64,000 nucleotides of DNA from Colletes latitarsis (GCF_051014445.1 NC_135136.1:28910001-28974000); one strand, 5' to 3'; positions 23,413 to 33,797 are shown, numbered from the stretch's first letter. Notes: generated by a model not told the origin, from the letters alone. Numbers and translations are program-made.

Positions 23413-24049
23413 ATAGTCCTTTACTCCATCTAACACTATGTAGAAACCTTTTCGTTAGTCCTACTCTTATGTAAGGATCTCAAGGATGAACACAGGCGTG
23501 TGGTCGGATTCAAATGTTCGGACACTAAACTTGACGATAGAAACTATATTATTTAATATTATAACTACTTAACATAAAAGAACGTAAAAACATAAGCGTG
23601 AAAACCGTGACTACTCTCGACCAGCGTTCGATTCAGAGTGACTTTCTGCAGTCAAAGTCGAACCTTCTCGATTCCTATTTACATAATATTATACGCAAAT
23701 GAGATCATCTTTTTCCTACGCTCGAGGAGCAAACCCCCGAACGCATTTCGGCTTAAACCTAAACACTTCTTACACTTAATTTTTTCAGTAATGATTTTAT
23801 GACACATCAAATTGAAACGAAAGAATGATCGTTAGTTTTCTTCGTTTTTAAATAATATAATGCGCTTAAAAAATTTCAAGCCAAAAGGAAAACTAGTATT
23901 TACGATAAAGCAGAGCAAAAGTATCTTATTCGTAAGCGTGCACTCTGCGCGTTTGAAAATTTATCCTTGTAAGCGACTAGATAACGCGAGTATACACGTG
24001 CTTTGAATAAAAAGGAGCTTTTGCTCCGATGTCCATAAATCGTTTGCGG
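23413..24049. other. AT-rich spacer
   Basis: Includes the right ATAGT duplication at 23413-23417. No gene recognised. Confidence 0.5.
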
Positions 24050-24650
24050 AAGCTGAAACCTTAAGGGTCGAAAAGGTACAAATTTGCTTGATCGAAATTC
24101 TATTCCCAGAAGAAACTTGGTCTCTCGAAGCGCGAACGGCCGCGATTAAAATCGAGCGTACCGTAACTTATAGGAAATCCGGAAGGTGGCGGATCGTCGA
24201 TGGTAAAATGCAAAGCGACGCGACGCAACGCGCCGGGGTTGTAGCGAGCGTTACTTTGTCGGCGCGATAACCATTGGGCATTGAATTTATTCCACGAAGG
24301 ATAACTCGAACTTAGAACGGAAGGAGGGAACGGCGATAAGATCTAGCGCCGACATCGGGCCAAAGTAGCCCTCCGCGGTACCACGATAACAGATACGAGT
24401 CGCAGATAGGCAACAGCGGGTGACAAATAGCGCGTGGTACGTGCAACCCGAGTTGCGGGCCTTTTTTTTCTCCAGATAGCAATTCTCCACTGTCCTGTCT
24501 CGATGATAAACGTTTGTAAACTCCGCGACTCCCGCTCGCAGATCCACCGGTTCGCGCTGGGAGGTTCCACGCTGTTACGTAGAATGATAATTACGCGAGG
24601 CAATGCGATCCGCGCGATTATTCCTTCCTATTGGGCCTGACAACGTTAAC
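24050..24650. other. CpG-dense island
   Basis: CpG-rich with overlapping ORFs up to 86 codons on both strands and a run of T near 24463. No domains. Confidence 0.4.
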
Positions 24651-24699
24651 GAGGCTATTGGAAAAGTAATACACAGGATCTCGGATTTTAATCTAGAAA

Positions 24700-25340
24700 T
24701 AACAATTACTCGTGAACCAGTTGTAGAAAAAACGGTTCACACAGGAATCGAATGGTTTCGAGGGGTACATAATCTAGTGTATTTACGTTTTTTCTTTAGA
24801 TGAACGTGTAAAGACCCTACGAGGTAACGTACCGTTTTATTAAATTACATAATTTTTAATACACCAGGTGTAATTCTATATTTTCTATAAAACAAACTAT
24901 TGGGATATTTAAACTATTGTTAAGAATTACTTGTGAACCAGTTGTATAAAAAATGGTTCACACAGGAATCGAATGGTTTCGTGGGGTACATAATCTAGTG
25001 TATTTACGTTTTTTCTTTAGATGAACGTGTAAAGATCCTACGAGGTAACGTACCGTTTTATTAAATTACATAATTTTTAATACACCAGGTGTAATTCTAT
25101 ATTTTCTATAAAACAAACTATTGGGATATTTAAACTATTGGGATATTTAAACTATTGTTAAGAATTACTTATGAACCAGTTGTATAAAAAATGGTTTACA
25201 CAGGAGTCGAATAATTTTGAGGGGTACATAGTGTATTTAGATTTCTTCTATAGATGGGCGTATAGAGATCGCACGAAGCGACGTATGTTTCATTAAATGA
25301 AGTAATTTTTAATTTGATATTTTCTACAAAAAAGTATTAG
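24700..25340. repeat. Tandem array, three units of about 221-238 bp
   Basis: TGAACCAGTTGTA begins units at 24713, 24934 and 25172. Units 1 and 2 are nearly identical (GAATGGTTTCG, AATCTAGTGTATTTACG, ATACACCAGGTGTAATTC shared). Unit 2 has a 17-bp local duplication (GGGATATTTAAACTATT), and unit 3 is diverged and shortened. Recent local duplication of non-coding DNA. Confidence 0.9.
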
Positions 25341-26529
25341 GATAGTTATGCCAAAATATCATTAATTTAAAAGATATCTTAATCTTAATATTGTAAAGTG
25401 GGAATAGTAAATTCCTAATTTTTCAGATAAATAATATTTGATTTAAAAAATAAATGTAAAAAAGTCCACTAAACGTGTTAACGAAACATTCTTCGTGCAG
25501 ACGTGTTTTAGCGTGTATGCGTCTAATGTTCGATGCGAAACATCACAGGTAGTAGACGAAGGTTACAGATACGTTTCAATCGCCATCAGCTATATTTCAA
25601 TCTTTAATAGTTACGTTTCAATCGCGGCGATTTCAATACGTAACATCGTAACTAAAAAATAACCCAACTCGACTATCTATCATATTCGTTTGTAATGGAT
25701 CTAGGATAGTTATGAATTGCAAAACATTCAACAATCTTCAACACAAGGGAATGATGATCGTTTTCAACAGGGTCAATATAGCCATCCGTTTCCACTGTCT
25801 GACTCTTTCATTCTGACAACGGTTATCCACTACTACTTTCTCCGGGCAGCGTGCAACGAGTGCTGTAAGTAGTATAGGATCGTGCGAATCAGCCACTAGC
25901 TAGCGACTCTCTTTCCCCTGAGATCGTCCAAATCTTCCAGCCATTTTAATCGATAACAAATCTACGTATTTTATCCCTAATAGAATAGCGGATGCTTAGA
26001 TAGTTTTAACGACCTATAATACAATTAATGTAACGGTAACAGCAATTACAGCGTGAAAATAACAGTTTGTGTACCTATTACGATATAAGAATCGTTGGTT
26101 TCCTCTTTTATTTCTCGTTAACTAACCCTATATTATACTCTCTACACAATATTTGTATTATACTATCTCTACATCAGACTGTTGTTAAGGTCTGCAAACG
26201 TATACAATGAACGTAATTAATGTTACTAATGAATTAAACATTTTAGTTTCTATCGAATTTAATTTCTTACCTATTCAGTTTATTTTAATTCAGACATTGT
26301 TCAAAATATCGATCGTTCTCATCTATATAAAGCCATATCCTGCTAATTAAATTATGTCGAACTTCTTATATCGAGGTTTTTCATTTTAATTTGTACAAAC
26401 CCTAAAGTAATTCTCGATTTTAATTGGTTGTGGCTTGTTATAATTTCTTCTTGTTTTTCGTTTTATTTAAAATTGTACAATTTCCTTGACTCTATTTATA
26501 CACGAATAGAATTAACACATGATAGTCAT
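25341..26529. other. AT-rich spacer
   Basis: No ORF with features, no terminal repeats recognised. Confidence 0.5.
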
Positions 26530-26720
26530 ATAATGACGATACTTCCCGCATTCGCCAGCAGAGGACTACGCCCAACCTTTCTCTCTCACAAGTACTCGAC
26601 TGACCATCTATTTCTGTATATACATTCTTCGACCAATTATTAAATCTTCCAGCGTCTAAGGCAGACCCTGAACGAAATTCCCCCCTCTCGCTTTCATTTC
26701 TTTCCTCCTGCATCTTGCTT
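26530..26720 (+). mobile_element. Hammerhead-bearing repeat, copy 4 (ribozyme core lost)
   Basis: CCCGCATTCGCCAGCAGAGG and the following CTACGCCCAACC are shared with 27412-27440 (CCCGCATTCGTCACTAGAGG). At 26653-26679 the cleavage strand CGTC and stem I 5' strand TAAGGC are kept, followed directly by GAACGAAAT (stem II 3' strand plus GAAA). The part between, with stem I 3' strand and CTGATGA, is deleted, so it cannot fold as a hammerhead. Confidence 0.6.
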
Positions 26721-27060
26721 ACTACTTTCTACAACAGCAAACTGACACACATTTTATACAGTTCTTCTTCATTCTTCGACATTGGGCATGGAATTAATTG
26801 TATAGGATTTGAGGCAGAAATTTTGATACTATGCAAATGCATTACTATGCTTTACTGAGAAGAATAGCAGGTCAAATTGATCGAATCCCTCTATACCTAT
26901 TCTATCACCTTTGCGTTTTCCTTATTGACAGAAATGAACTCTTCCTATTAGCCCGGTTATATAACGGTGTAACACAGAAGAGTGGCGCGTGGATCGAGTG
27001 AAATACCCCTCTTTGGCCCTGTACTGTTCTACAGGACTTCTTCTCATTTGAGTATAGTAT
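26721..27060. other. Spacer
   Basis: No gene or repeat terminus recognised. Confidence 0.4.
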
Positions 27061-27384
27061 CATAGAGAGATGACTTATTGGCTAGGTACCAACAAACTGA
27101 ACAGTGCAAAAGCAAGGGGAGTAGATCTTAGCATCTCCAATTCCCAACAGAAACCCCCGCTCTTACGTTATGCTGCATGGTAGTAGGATCTCCATATTCA
27201 CGACAGATATATTTTTGTTCTATTAATGATTAATATTCTGAGCTTACAACTACGCCAATGTCGTCCAATATGATTCTATCCTACTCTGTCTTGATACGTT
27301 TTGCTCGCGTCCTTTACTACGCGATGGAATTTTAGTTCTGATCGACTCAACCAATAGTGACAATGCGTGAGAGAACAGACGTCG

Positions 27385-27870
27385 CTATTACGTTGTGGCG
27401 ATTTTTCCCGCATTCGTCACTAGAGGGCTACGCTCAACTTACTCTCTCGCAAGCACTCGACCGACTTTCTATTCCTACATATACGCTCCTCAACTGACCA
27501 TCGTTGTAAATTAGGCCCAACATTTATACTCTGGTTCTAAAGCAAAAATTCCTTATACTACAGAATCAAGAAAGGTGGATAAGTACTCCATCCCAATAAA
27601 GCGGTGTCATTGAGGGAGCTTAGTAGTTCCTTGCATTCGTCCCTGGCAGTTTGGCGGAGCCAGGGAGTGAATTCTGCTTGGTTAGAGTTATAAGCCTAAA
27701 TTGATTGAGGTACACTGTGGCGCCTTCAACACTATGTGACCATTCAGTATCTCGGCGTCTAAGGCAGGGCCTGCTAGGATGCCTTATTTTATGAGTTCAC
27801 TAGCAGGCACAGAACGAAATGGCTCGCTTCTCCTTTTCTTTTCATAACTTCTGCTATCTCGCTTACCATT
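27385..27870 (+). mobile_element. Hammerhead-bearing repeat, copy 3, split by a 235-bp insertion
   Basis: The upstream half (27404-27501: CCCGCATTCGTCACTAGAGG, CTCTCGCAAGCACTCGACC) and the downstream half with the ribozyme (from 27744) align to the uninterrupted copies at 26530 and 28857. Between them lies a block bounded by direct repeats TGACCAT at 27495-27501 and 27737-27743, as expected of an insertion with a 7-bp duplication. The inserted block is not recognised. Confidence 0.55.
27756..27821 (+). ncRNA. Hammerhead ribozyme, degraded core
   Basis: CGTC and a perfect 6-bp stem I (TAAGGC with GCCTTA) are present. Stem II is GTTC/GAAC, a changed but still paired version of GTCC/GGAC, and GAAA is kept. 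However, the CTGATGA box reads TTTTATGA (8 nt), losing essential core bases, so it is probably inactive. Loop I/loop II complementarity is 10 of 11. Confidence 0.6.
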
Positions 27871-27934
27871 CCTCCGTATAGCAAGTCGTCATAACGGCCA
27901 ATTAGGGTGCCTTAGCCATCAAGTCATCTCTCTG

Positions 27935-28623
27935 CAGGGTGTTTCAGGGTTAAACCGAAAAACTTTACATATGAATTTAGGACCCTAAAATAAACAAATT
28001 TTTCCTGTGGAATTTTGTTCACAAATGCTTCCTTCAAGAGATATTTACTACTAAAATGAATAAGAGTTAAGAATGAATAATATTAAAATATCTGTTTTTC
28101 CCTGAACGAAAATTACTAGTTTGTTGCTGTTTGCACAGTAAGCAAAACTCCCTTCATTCGTTCTGAGTAACTGTTAGTTTACTAAATACTTCGGTAGAAC
28201 AAACTAGTAAACAGATCATGCCTCGTACGTACACTGCTAGTGAATATGCCGATACGGTGTATGTGTATGGATTTTGCGATAGAAATGCTAACGCTGCTCG
28301 TCGTGAATACGCTATGTGATTTCCAAGGAGAAGACTATCAGATAAAGAAGTATTTTCTTTAACATTTCAAAGATTCAAGTTACTCAGTTACTCAGAACAA
28401 ATGAAAGAAGCTTTGCTTAAAACGCAAATAGCAACAAATTAGTAACTTTCCTTCTGGGAAGCACAGATATTTCAATGTTATCCGTTCCTAATTCTTATTA
28501 ACTTTAGTACCAAATATCTCTTGAAGAAAGTACTTGTGAGCATATTTCCAGAGGAAAAATTTGTTTGTTTTACGGTCCTATATTCATACGTAAAGTGTTT
28601 CGGTTTAACCCTAAAACACCCTG
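27935..28623 (+). mobile_element. CAGGGTGTTTCAGGG TIR element with transposase fragment
   Basis: Arms of about 160 bp are inverted: 27935-28095 (CAGGGTGTTTCAGGGTTAAA, CAAACAAATTTTTCC-like, CTTCAAGAGATATTT) against 28465-28623. TA follows the right end; the left neighbour is not TA. Between the arms is the start of a transposase gene (28218-28442). At 689 bp it is a deletion derivative. A terminal piece of a second copy lies at 36296-36416. Confidence 0.75.
28218..28442 (+). pseudogene. N-terminal fragment of DUF4817-type IS630/Tc1 transposase
   Basis: From the ATG at 28218: MPRTYTASEYADTVYVYGFC then DRNANAARREYAM, a TGA at 28317-28319, then FPRRRLSDKEVFSLTFQRFK and a stop at 28440-28442. This is the N-terminal DNA-binding (DUF4817, helix-turn-helix) segment of a transposase family common in insects, with the sequence E/DYADM...YG.C..NA..A.REY..RFP.RR. 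The TGA replaces a codon just before FPRRR. The whole catalytic region is missing. It could still mark which transposase family mobilises CAGGGTGTT-ended elements in this genome (inference). Confidence 0.75.
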
Positions 28624-28856
28624 TATAGTACGTTCGCGAGAAGTTGGCCAGTGAAAGGAATGTGGGTCTGATTGGTGCCTGGATCCCCAATCTAGTATCA
28701 TTGCTATTGGCCGAAATGACCAATGCGTCATGCGACAAAAGTGGGAAGAGGTGGAACAATCGAAGTATAGTCTGGGCCATGATATAGTGAGCTTATAAAA
28801 TTGGGTACGCGTCAAAGTAAACATGTTTCAGCTACCAGGACAAGTGTATTGACAGA

Positions 28857-29070
28857 TGTGGCGCCACTAGAAGGGTCGTGCTCTCCTAAGCGCTCGACCA
28901 ACCCCTCCGTTGCTATATATACACTGCTCGACTGACTTCACAATATCCTGTCGTCTAAGACAGGGCCTGCTAGAAAGCTTTACTGATGAGTCCACTAGCA
29001 GGCCCGGATGAAACACTCCCCTCTGATTTTCTTTTCTGTCCTCCTACCTACCCTAAGGGCCGTAGACCAT
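28857..29070 (+). mobile_element. Hammerhead-bearing SINE-like repeat, copy 2
   Basis: GATGTGGCGCCACTAGAAGG starts a block followed by GCGCTCGACCAACCCC, a TATA-like ATATATACACTGCTCGACTG, the ribozyme, and a pyrimidine-rich tail CTCCCCTCTGATTTTC. The order matches copies at 26530 and 27385. No tRNA- or 7SL-like head was recognised, so SINE is only a descriptive term. Confidence 0.55.
28952..29015 (+). ncRNA. Hammerhead ribozyme, core intact
   Basis: CGUC (28952-28955), stem I UAAGAC/GCUUUA (28956-28961 with 28977-28982, one mismatch and one G-U), CUGAUGA (28983-28989), stem II GUCC/GGAU (28990-28993 with 29006-29009, one G-U), GAAAC (29010-29014). Loop I GGGCCUGCUAG and loop II CUAGCAGGCCC are perfectly complementary over 11 nt. 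Stem III is weakened, since the base after GAAAC is A, leaving two pairs. All core residues are present, but activity is less certain than for 7327-7390. Confidence 0.75.
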
Positions 29071-29399
29071 AGTCACGGTCGTACAAAGAAATGTTTTATC
29101 CAGTGTCGTCATTTTTAGAAAGCTACTTTTAGAGGTATAGTTACAGGTAAAGGTCTTACTCAAGTTTTTAATATCTTAATTTACCTGCTTATAATATATG
29201 CAGGTAGAAAATGAAAAAAAGGTAGTGCAGTTACGGATACAGAAAGACATTCAGAAAGGCACCCTCAAGCAAGATGTCATGTACGACCCTAAGTGCCGCA
29301 GCAGCAGTCGGTACCAACTCTCAAGAGTTTGGTTTACGACCTCGCTATATCGTGGCCCGGACTATACTCCCCCATCCCCTGTGTCGTCCCGCTAGCCAA
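29071..29399. other. Spacer
   Basis: No supported feature. The long ORF that begins here at 29293 uses GTG and contains no internal Met. Confidence 0.4.
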
Positions 29400-30660
29400 C
29401 TTCTGGTCAACGCACAGTAGATTGAAAAGGCCAAACGTGTCACGCTTCGATGCGTGTCTAAAAAGCCAACAGCGTGTGTGCCTCGTAACTGTGAACACGC
29501 GAGACAACAGGCGACACTTGTTACACGACTTTAATATAAAGCAACCGCCCCGCGCCCCCTTTGAATTTCAGAACAGCAGCTCTCGTCGAACCTCTTCCGC
29601 GGCATGTAAATCCGTCAGCTCGATCGAACGGAACGCATCGCAGCACGCGCGCGCCTCGGATCGTGCGTCCGCGTACAAATACGCGCGAGGACGCGGGCGG
29701 AGTGGCCGGTCTCCTTCGAGTCACGGCTCTAAAAATAACAAACGGCTCGTGTATACCGGTAATGATTGGTCTCTCCGGTTCGCGCGGCAAATCGCGGTAC
29801 AAATACGCGAGGACGTAGCGCAGCGTTCCGGGGCGGATTTCCATACTATCGTCGCGCTGCTAGAAGCAAAAAGAAAAATACCGAAGGAGGAGCAGACGCG
29901 GAGAGGAACAGAGGCACGAGACGAATAAGAGAGCCGCATAGTTAGTGGCACGAGTTAACATTTGACGCAGAAGGAATACTAAGGTTCTGCATGCGAGAGC
30001 CCGTTCGAGAGCCTCTCTTCTCTCTCGCTCCTGTTCCTTTTTCGTCCGCGGGACTAGTATCCTTTCTCTCTCGTTCCCTTCTCCGGCGGTTGCCTTCTCG
30101 TTTTCTCCTTTCTCGTTCCAGGTCCCGTCTCTGTCGTTCGTTCGGCATTTGGCATGGAAAGGCAGCGCGGGCACGGACCACTCGTTCGTTTGCTCGGTCT
30201 ACTGGTTGATTTACTTCGTTATGCGAGCGATGTCACAGAACGCGTGTCCCGACGAGGGCCTGCGTTGCCAACTACGGGGACCCCGCGAGATTGCGGATAA
30301 CGAATAGGTAACGATCGGATTGTGTTTCCAGAGATGAGGGCCAATTATGGGTATAACGTCTGCCGCACGAGCTCGGCTGATCTTTGCCCGTTAGCGGTAC
30401 ACCCACGCGTGCGGAGTGAAACGACCGCTGGATATGCCCTGTTCCCGCGCGGGGATGATATCGGGGAATGATCGATCGATCGCGTGCTCGCGCTGTTCAC
30501 CGCCGATCACGAGAATTGGAGCTAATCGTTTAGTGCGCCCGACCGCTGCGACCGACGACTGCGCCGGATACGCGTTTCGTCCGATGTTGCCCGACTCTGA
30601 TTTTCCATTCCCGCTCCATCGGAGAAATCTGGCAATTATTTTCGACTCTACATACATAAA
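29400..30660. other. Largest CpG-dense island
   Basis: About 1.3 kb of CpG-rich DNA with a + strand pyrimidine tract at about 30005-30125 (CTCTCTTCTCTCTCGCTCC-like). ORFs on five frames reach 211 codons (29293-29928) but begin with non-ATG codons, overlap antisense ORFs, and show no domain. GTACAAATACGCG occurs twice (about 29672 and 29798). A promoter/5' UTR or non-coding exon is possible. Confidence 0.45.
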
Positions 30661-30675
30661 ATCGCTGCTATACAT

Positions 30676-30785
30676 GGTTGTCTAAAAAGTAATGAAATTC
30701 GTTTTATAAAAATGTTTACATTTTATTTATCCATCAATTTATATTATCTTTATCAAAAGAGTTTTCTTGAGAAACTATACACCGT
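30676..30785 (-). mobile_element. mariner 3'-end fragment
   Basis: GGTTGTCTAAAAAGTAATGA and CGTTTTATAAAAATGTTTAC match the right-hand fragment at 31870 (GGTCGGCTAAAAAGTAATGA). The homology includes about 25 bp before the terminus (AAAATCGCTGCTATA), so the two pieces are a duplicated segment now separated by element D. Confidence 0.5.
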
Positions 30786-30798
30786 CGGTGACGTTGTA

Positions 30799-31843
30799 TA
30801 CAGGGTGTTCGGCCACCCCTGGGGGAAATTTTAATGGGAGATTCTAGAAGCCAAAATAAGACGACAATCAAGAATATCAATTTCTTGATTGATACTTCGT
30901 TAAAAAATTATTAAAAAATTAAATTCAAAAATTTCAAATCGTTCTGGAAAAATTATTTTTAGTTGCACGGATCAATTACAATAATTTTTAGTGAATAGAC
31001 ATACCCCCGAAATCCTACGCATTTTCGAGAAAAAAATTCCTAAACGAAAATATAATATGTAGTCAGAAATATTCCCCGGAAATTTCATGCGAATCTTTAA
31101 AGCATCATAACTTCTGAACCGATTGGAGGATTTTAATGTTTCAAACGGCAAACAACGCGTATTTTGATATAGAATATGCAGAAATTCCAAAAATATTGGA
31201 CAAATTGCTCATTAACCCCGTAAAGTGAGAAAAAACCCATAAAAATGGTTCAATTTTCAAACGACCATAACTTCTACAATAGTCAATGGATTTCATTGAA
31301 ATTTAGCCTGAAAGTAGAGCTCACAGATACCTACAAAAAGGTATTAGACAACTTTTCTGTAGAACGCCAAACAAATTTATTAAAAATGAAAAACGAATTT
31401 TTAAGAAAAATCGACAAGGAGGTAGGTGCAGAAATTTTTCGGCAAAATTGAAAAATTTCAAATCATTCTAAAAAAAATATTTTTGGCTACAGGGATCAAT
31501 TATAATCATTTTTGGTCAATAGACATAACCCCGAATTCCTACCCATTTCCTAGAAAAAAATTCGAAGTTTGAAATTTTTTCGACCAAATTAAAAAATCTC
31601 AAATCGTTTTGGAAAAATTATTTTCGATTGCAGGGATCAACTGCAATCATTTTTGGTGAATAGACATACTCCCGAAATCCTGCACATTTTCGAGAAAAAA
31701 AATTCAGTACGGGCGGAACTGTAAACGTTAATAACTTTTTAACGAGGCCTCCATCAACAAATTGGTATTCTTGATTTTCGTTTTATTTTGGCCTCTAGAA
31801 TCCCTCATTAAAATTTTTCCCAGGGATGGCCGAACACCCTGTA
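30799..31843 (+). mobile_element. CAGGGTGTTCGGCC-family element, full-length copy D
   Basis: TATA-CAGGGTGTTCGGCC at the left, GGCCGAACACCCTG-TATA at the right, 1045 bp. The recurring ORF is open on the + strand, ATG at 31245, MVQFSNDHNFYN ... RQTNLLKMKNEFLRKIDK, to 31451. Three internal modules at about 30925-31035, 31447-31565 and 31582-31700. Confidence 0.85.
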
Positions 31844-31869
31844 TACCTCTACATATAATAAAATCGCTA

Positions 31870-32110
31870 CTATATGTGGTCGGCTAAAAAGTAATGAGAC
31901 TCGTTTTATAAAAACGTTTATATTTTACTTATCGATAAATTTATATTATCTCTTTCAAAAGAGTTTTCTTGGGCAATGCCCTTTTTCGCCAAAAACTCAT
32001 TTACGAACAATGCTACTGGATGTGCTGTTCCATTTTCGTAACGCGTTACTAGAACGTATTCTTCTAAAAATCGCCGCTGTGCCACCTCAATCGAACTGAA
32101 ACTTATACTG
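31870..32110 (-). pseudogene. mariner-like element 3' fragment with transposase remnant
   Basis: The terminus GGCTAAAAAGTAATG resembles irritans-type mariner ends. Reading the minus strand from about 32110, VAQRRFLEEYV and then ENGTAHPVALFVNEFLAKKG follow the mariner second-Asp box pattern (HDNARPH.A..V.EFLAKKGI) with the Asp replaced. The frame then runs into non-homologous sequence before the terminus. Third-Asp box absent; inactive. Confidence 0.5.
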
Positions 32111-32286
32111 GAGATAGAGTAGGACTAACGTATTCTAAGGACTCTTGGAACTATGGATTTATTTAGAAAACTACTGTCGAATCAAAGAATCAAACGATCA
32201 GGACTCTCTTGTAGGATACTAGATTTTTCCCATTTGAAGCAGAGATCGACATTCTTTTAATGATAGGAGCCACGTTAGGATTTTGA

Positions 32287-32931
32287 CACTAGATTTACGG
32301 ACAATTGTCCGTGCACGTATTTTTATTAAAAGCCACCTATTTTTATTTTTATTGACGGTTAGATTTAAAGTTTACTTTTATAACCATAGTATCATTTTAA
32401 TTTATCTTCATTGATAGTTATTTCCGCTACCTGCATACTTGCGTTTGTCCCCGACTGTATCTATTGTTAGATATAAAAACGTATATTTGTATCTATCTGT
32501 GTCATCGGAACGAGCAATTTACCTGTGAAAATTACTGTGAATAACACTTTTCCTGTGTCGTAACTCCTTAAAAAAATTACTAAAATTTTAATGACAAGCT
32601 TCATCCAAAGAGATTGAAAGGTGCATCGTGTTTCAGTGATTAACCTTATAATTTTCTGTGATTACCAGACCAAACCTCTCAAATTGTCCACAAAAATGGA
32701 CAATGAAAACTCAACCGAATTTCACAGTTCATATTTTTGTTACAATTTCTTAACAAAACATTTACGGATTTTTTGTTATATGACATTTTACTTTTAGCTT
32801 TACTTGTAGAATATACTGCTAAAGTGTTTGAAAAGAAAAGCGCAATTAAAAGAAAAGCTGCATTTCAATGTAACTATCAACACAGCGAATTACAATAAAA
32901 ATATGCGCAACGAGTGTCCGTGAGCCTAGTG
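32287..32931. mobile_element. piggyBac-like non-autonomous element, copy 1
   Basis: Left CACTAGATTTACGGACA and right TGTCCGTGAGCCTAGTG are inverted; TTAA follows at 32932-32935 and a degenerate TTGA precedes at 32283-32286. No transposase ORF inside 645 bp. The right half aligns with 36130-36222. Superfamily inferred from TTAA. Confidence 0.5.
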
Positions 32932-32999
32932 TTAACATCAAATATCGCGAATAAATTTTTTTAAATGCCAGAAAATTCATATCGAAAGCGTCCTACGAG

Positions 33000-33740
33000 T
33001 TTGTAAGCCGCTGCGTTGGAGCGTAGAAACTCCCAAACAGCACGATCTCGATTCTTCCAGATTCCTCTGGTACTTTCGTTGCAGCCAGACCTCTCCCCAA
33101 TAATCCACCTGAAAGCTCGAGCGACGCGGCCCATTAGGATCCAGGGCCGCAAAGGCGAAACGGGCGAGTGCACGTCGCCTAAGAAACGCGTATTGTGTCG
33201 GCAAATGGAATGAGCCTGGGTGCAGCTGGTGTGCATGGTTTCCCATCTGTCTCGCTCTCTAGCTCTCTATCGGGCCATCTATCCGTCTCGATTCGCGGCC
33301 CTCCCTCCCCCCGTTTCTCCCTTGTCGCTCTCTCCTCGCGCTGATAGTTGCGCAAGGTAGAAGATGCGCGAGCGAGGCGAGCGACGATGCAGAGGAGCGG
33401 CTCTCTCGGCACGGCCTCAACCGTGCATCCGTACCAACGGCGTGCTCGCGTGCCGTAAATTTCGAGCTCGTGCGCGATGCTACGGCGTACGTGTGCCCCG
33501 AGTGTGGCACGAAGTGTGCCAGATCGTATACGAGAGTACTTACACGGGGCCCCGGTGCTATCGGGACGCGGTTGCTCCAACGAGCCGATCTTTTTTCGCC
33601 TGGTCGCGCGCGCGCGGCCCGGAGAGCACCAGCCTCGAGACTCCGTTCGACTATCCAACATCGTCCAGGTCGACATTTAATCCTTCCTGGAGGGGAGACG
33701 CATCTTAACACATCGCCGACCGCTAATGCCTCGCGCAAAT
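33000..33740. other. CpG-dense island with polypyrimidine tract
   Basis: CpG-rich throughout; a C/T-rich tract lies at about 33240-33345 on the + strand. ORFs of up to 165 codons on both strands overlap heavily and have no domains. Its right edge (33706-33780) has a decayed duplicate at 35262-35340. Confidence 0.45.
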
Positions 33741-33797
33741 TTTCTCTGCGACAATTTCACTCGTACACGATTATTTTAAGGAATAAGGAGGAGGGGG

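Larger units (their letters stand above)
27061..27934. repeat. Segment bounded by 29-bp imperfect inverted repeats
   Basis: CATAGAGAGATGACTTATTG at 27061 is mirrored by CAAGTCATCTCTCTG at 27920-27934, and GGCTAGGTACC by GGTGCCTTAGCC. The segment contains a hammerhead-bearing repeat and abuts the CAGGGTGTT element at 27935. It could be a composite non-autonomous element; no target duplication was found. Confidence 0.35.

Noticed and set aside
27502..27736. Possible SINE
   Set aside because: No A/B box, tRNA-like head or poly-A tail could be shown; kept only as an unclassified insertion.
29293..29928. 211-codon ORF, the longest in the window
   Set aside because: It begins with GTG, has no Met inside, overlaps antisense ORFs in a CpG island, and shows no domain.
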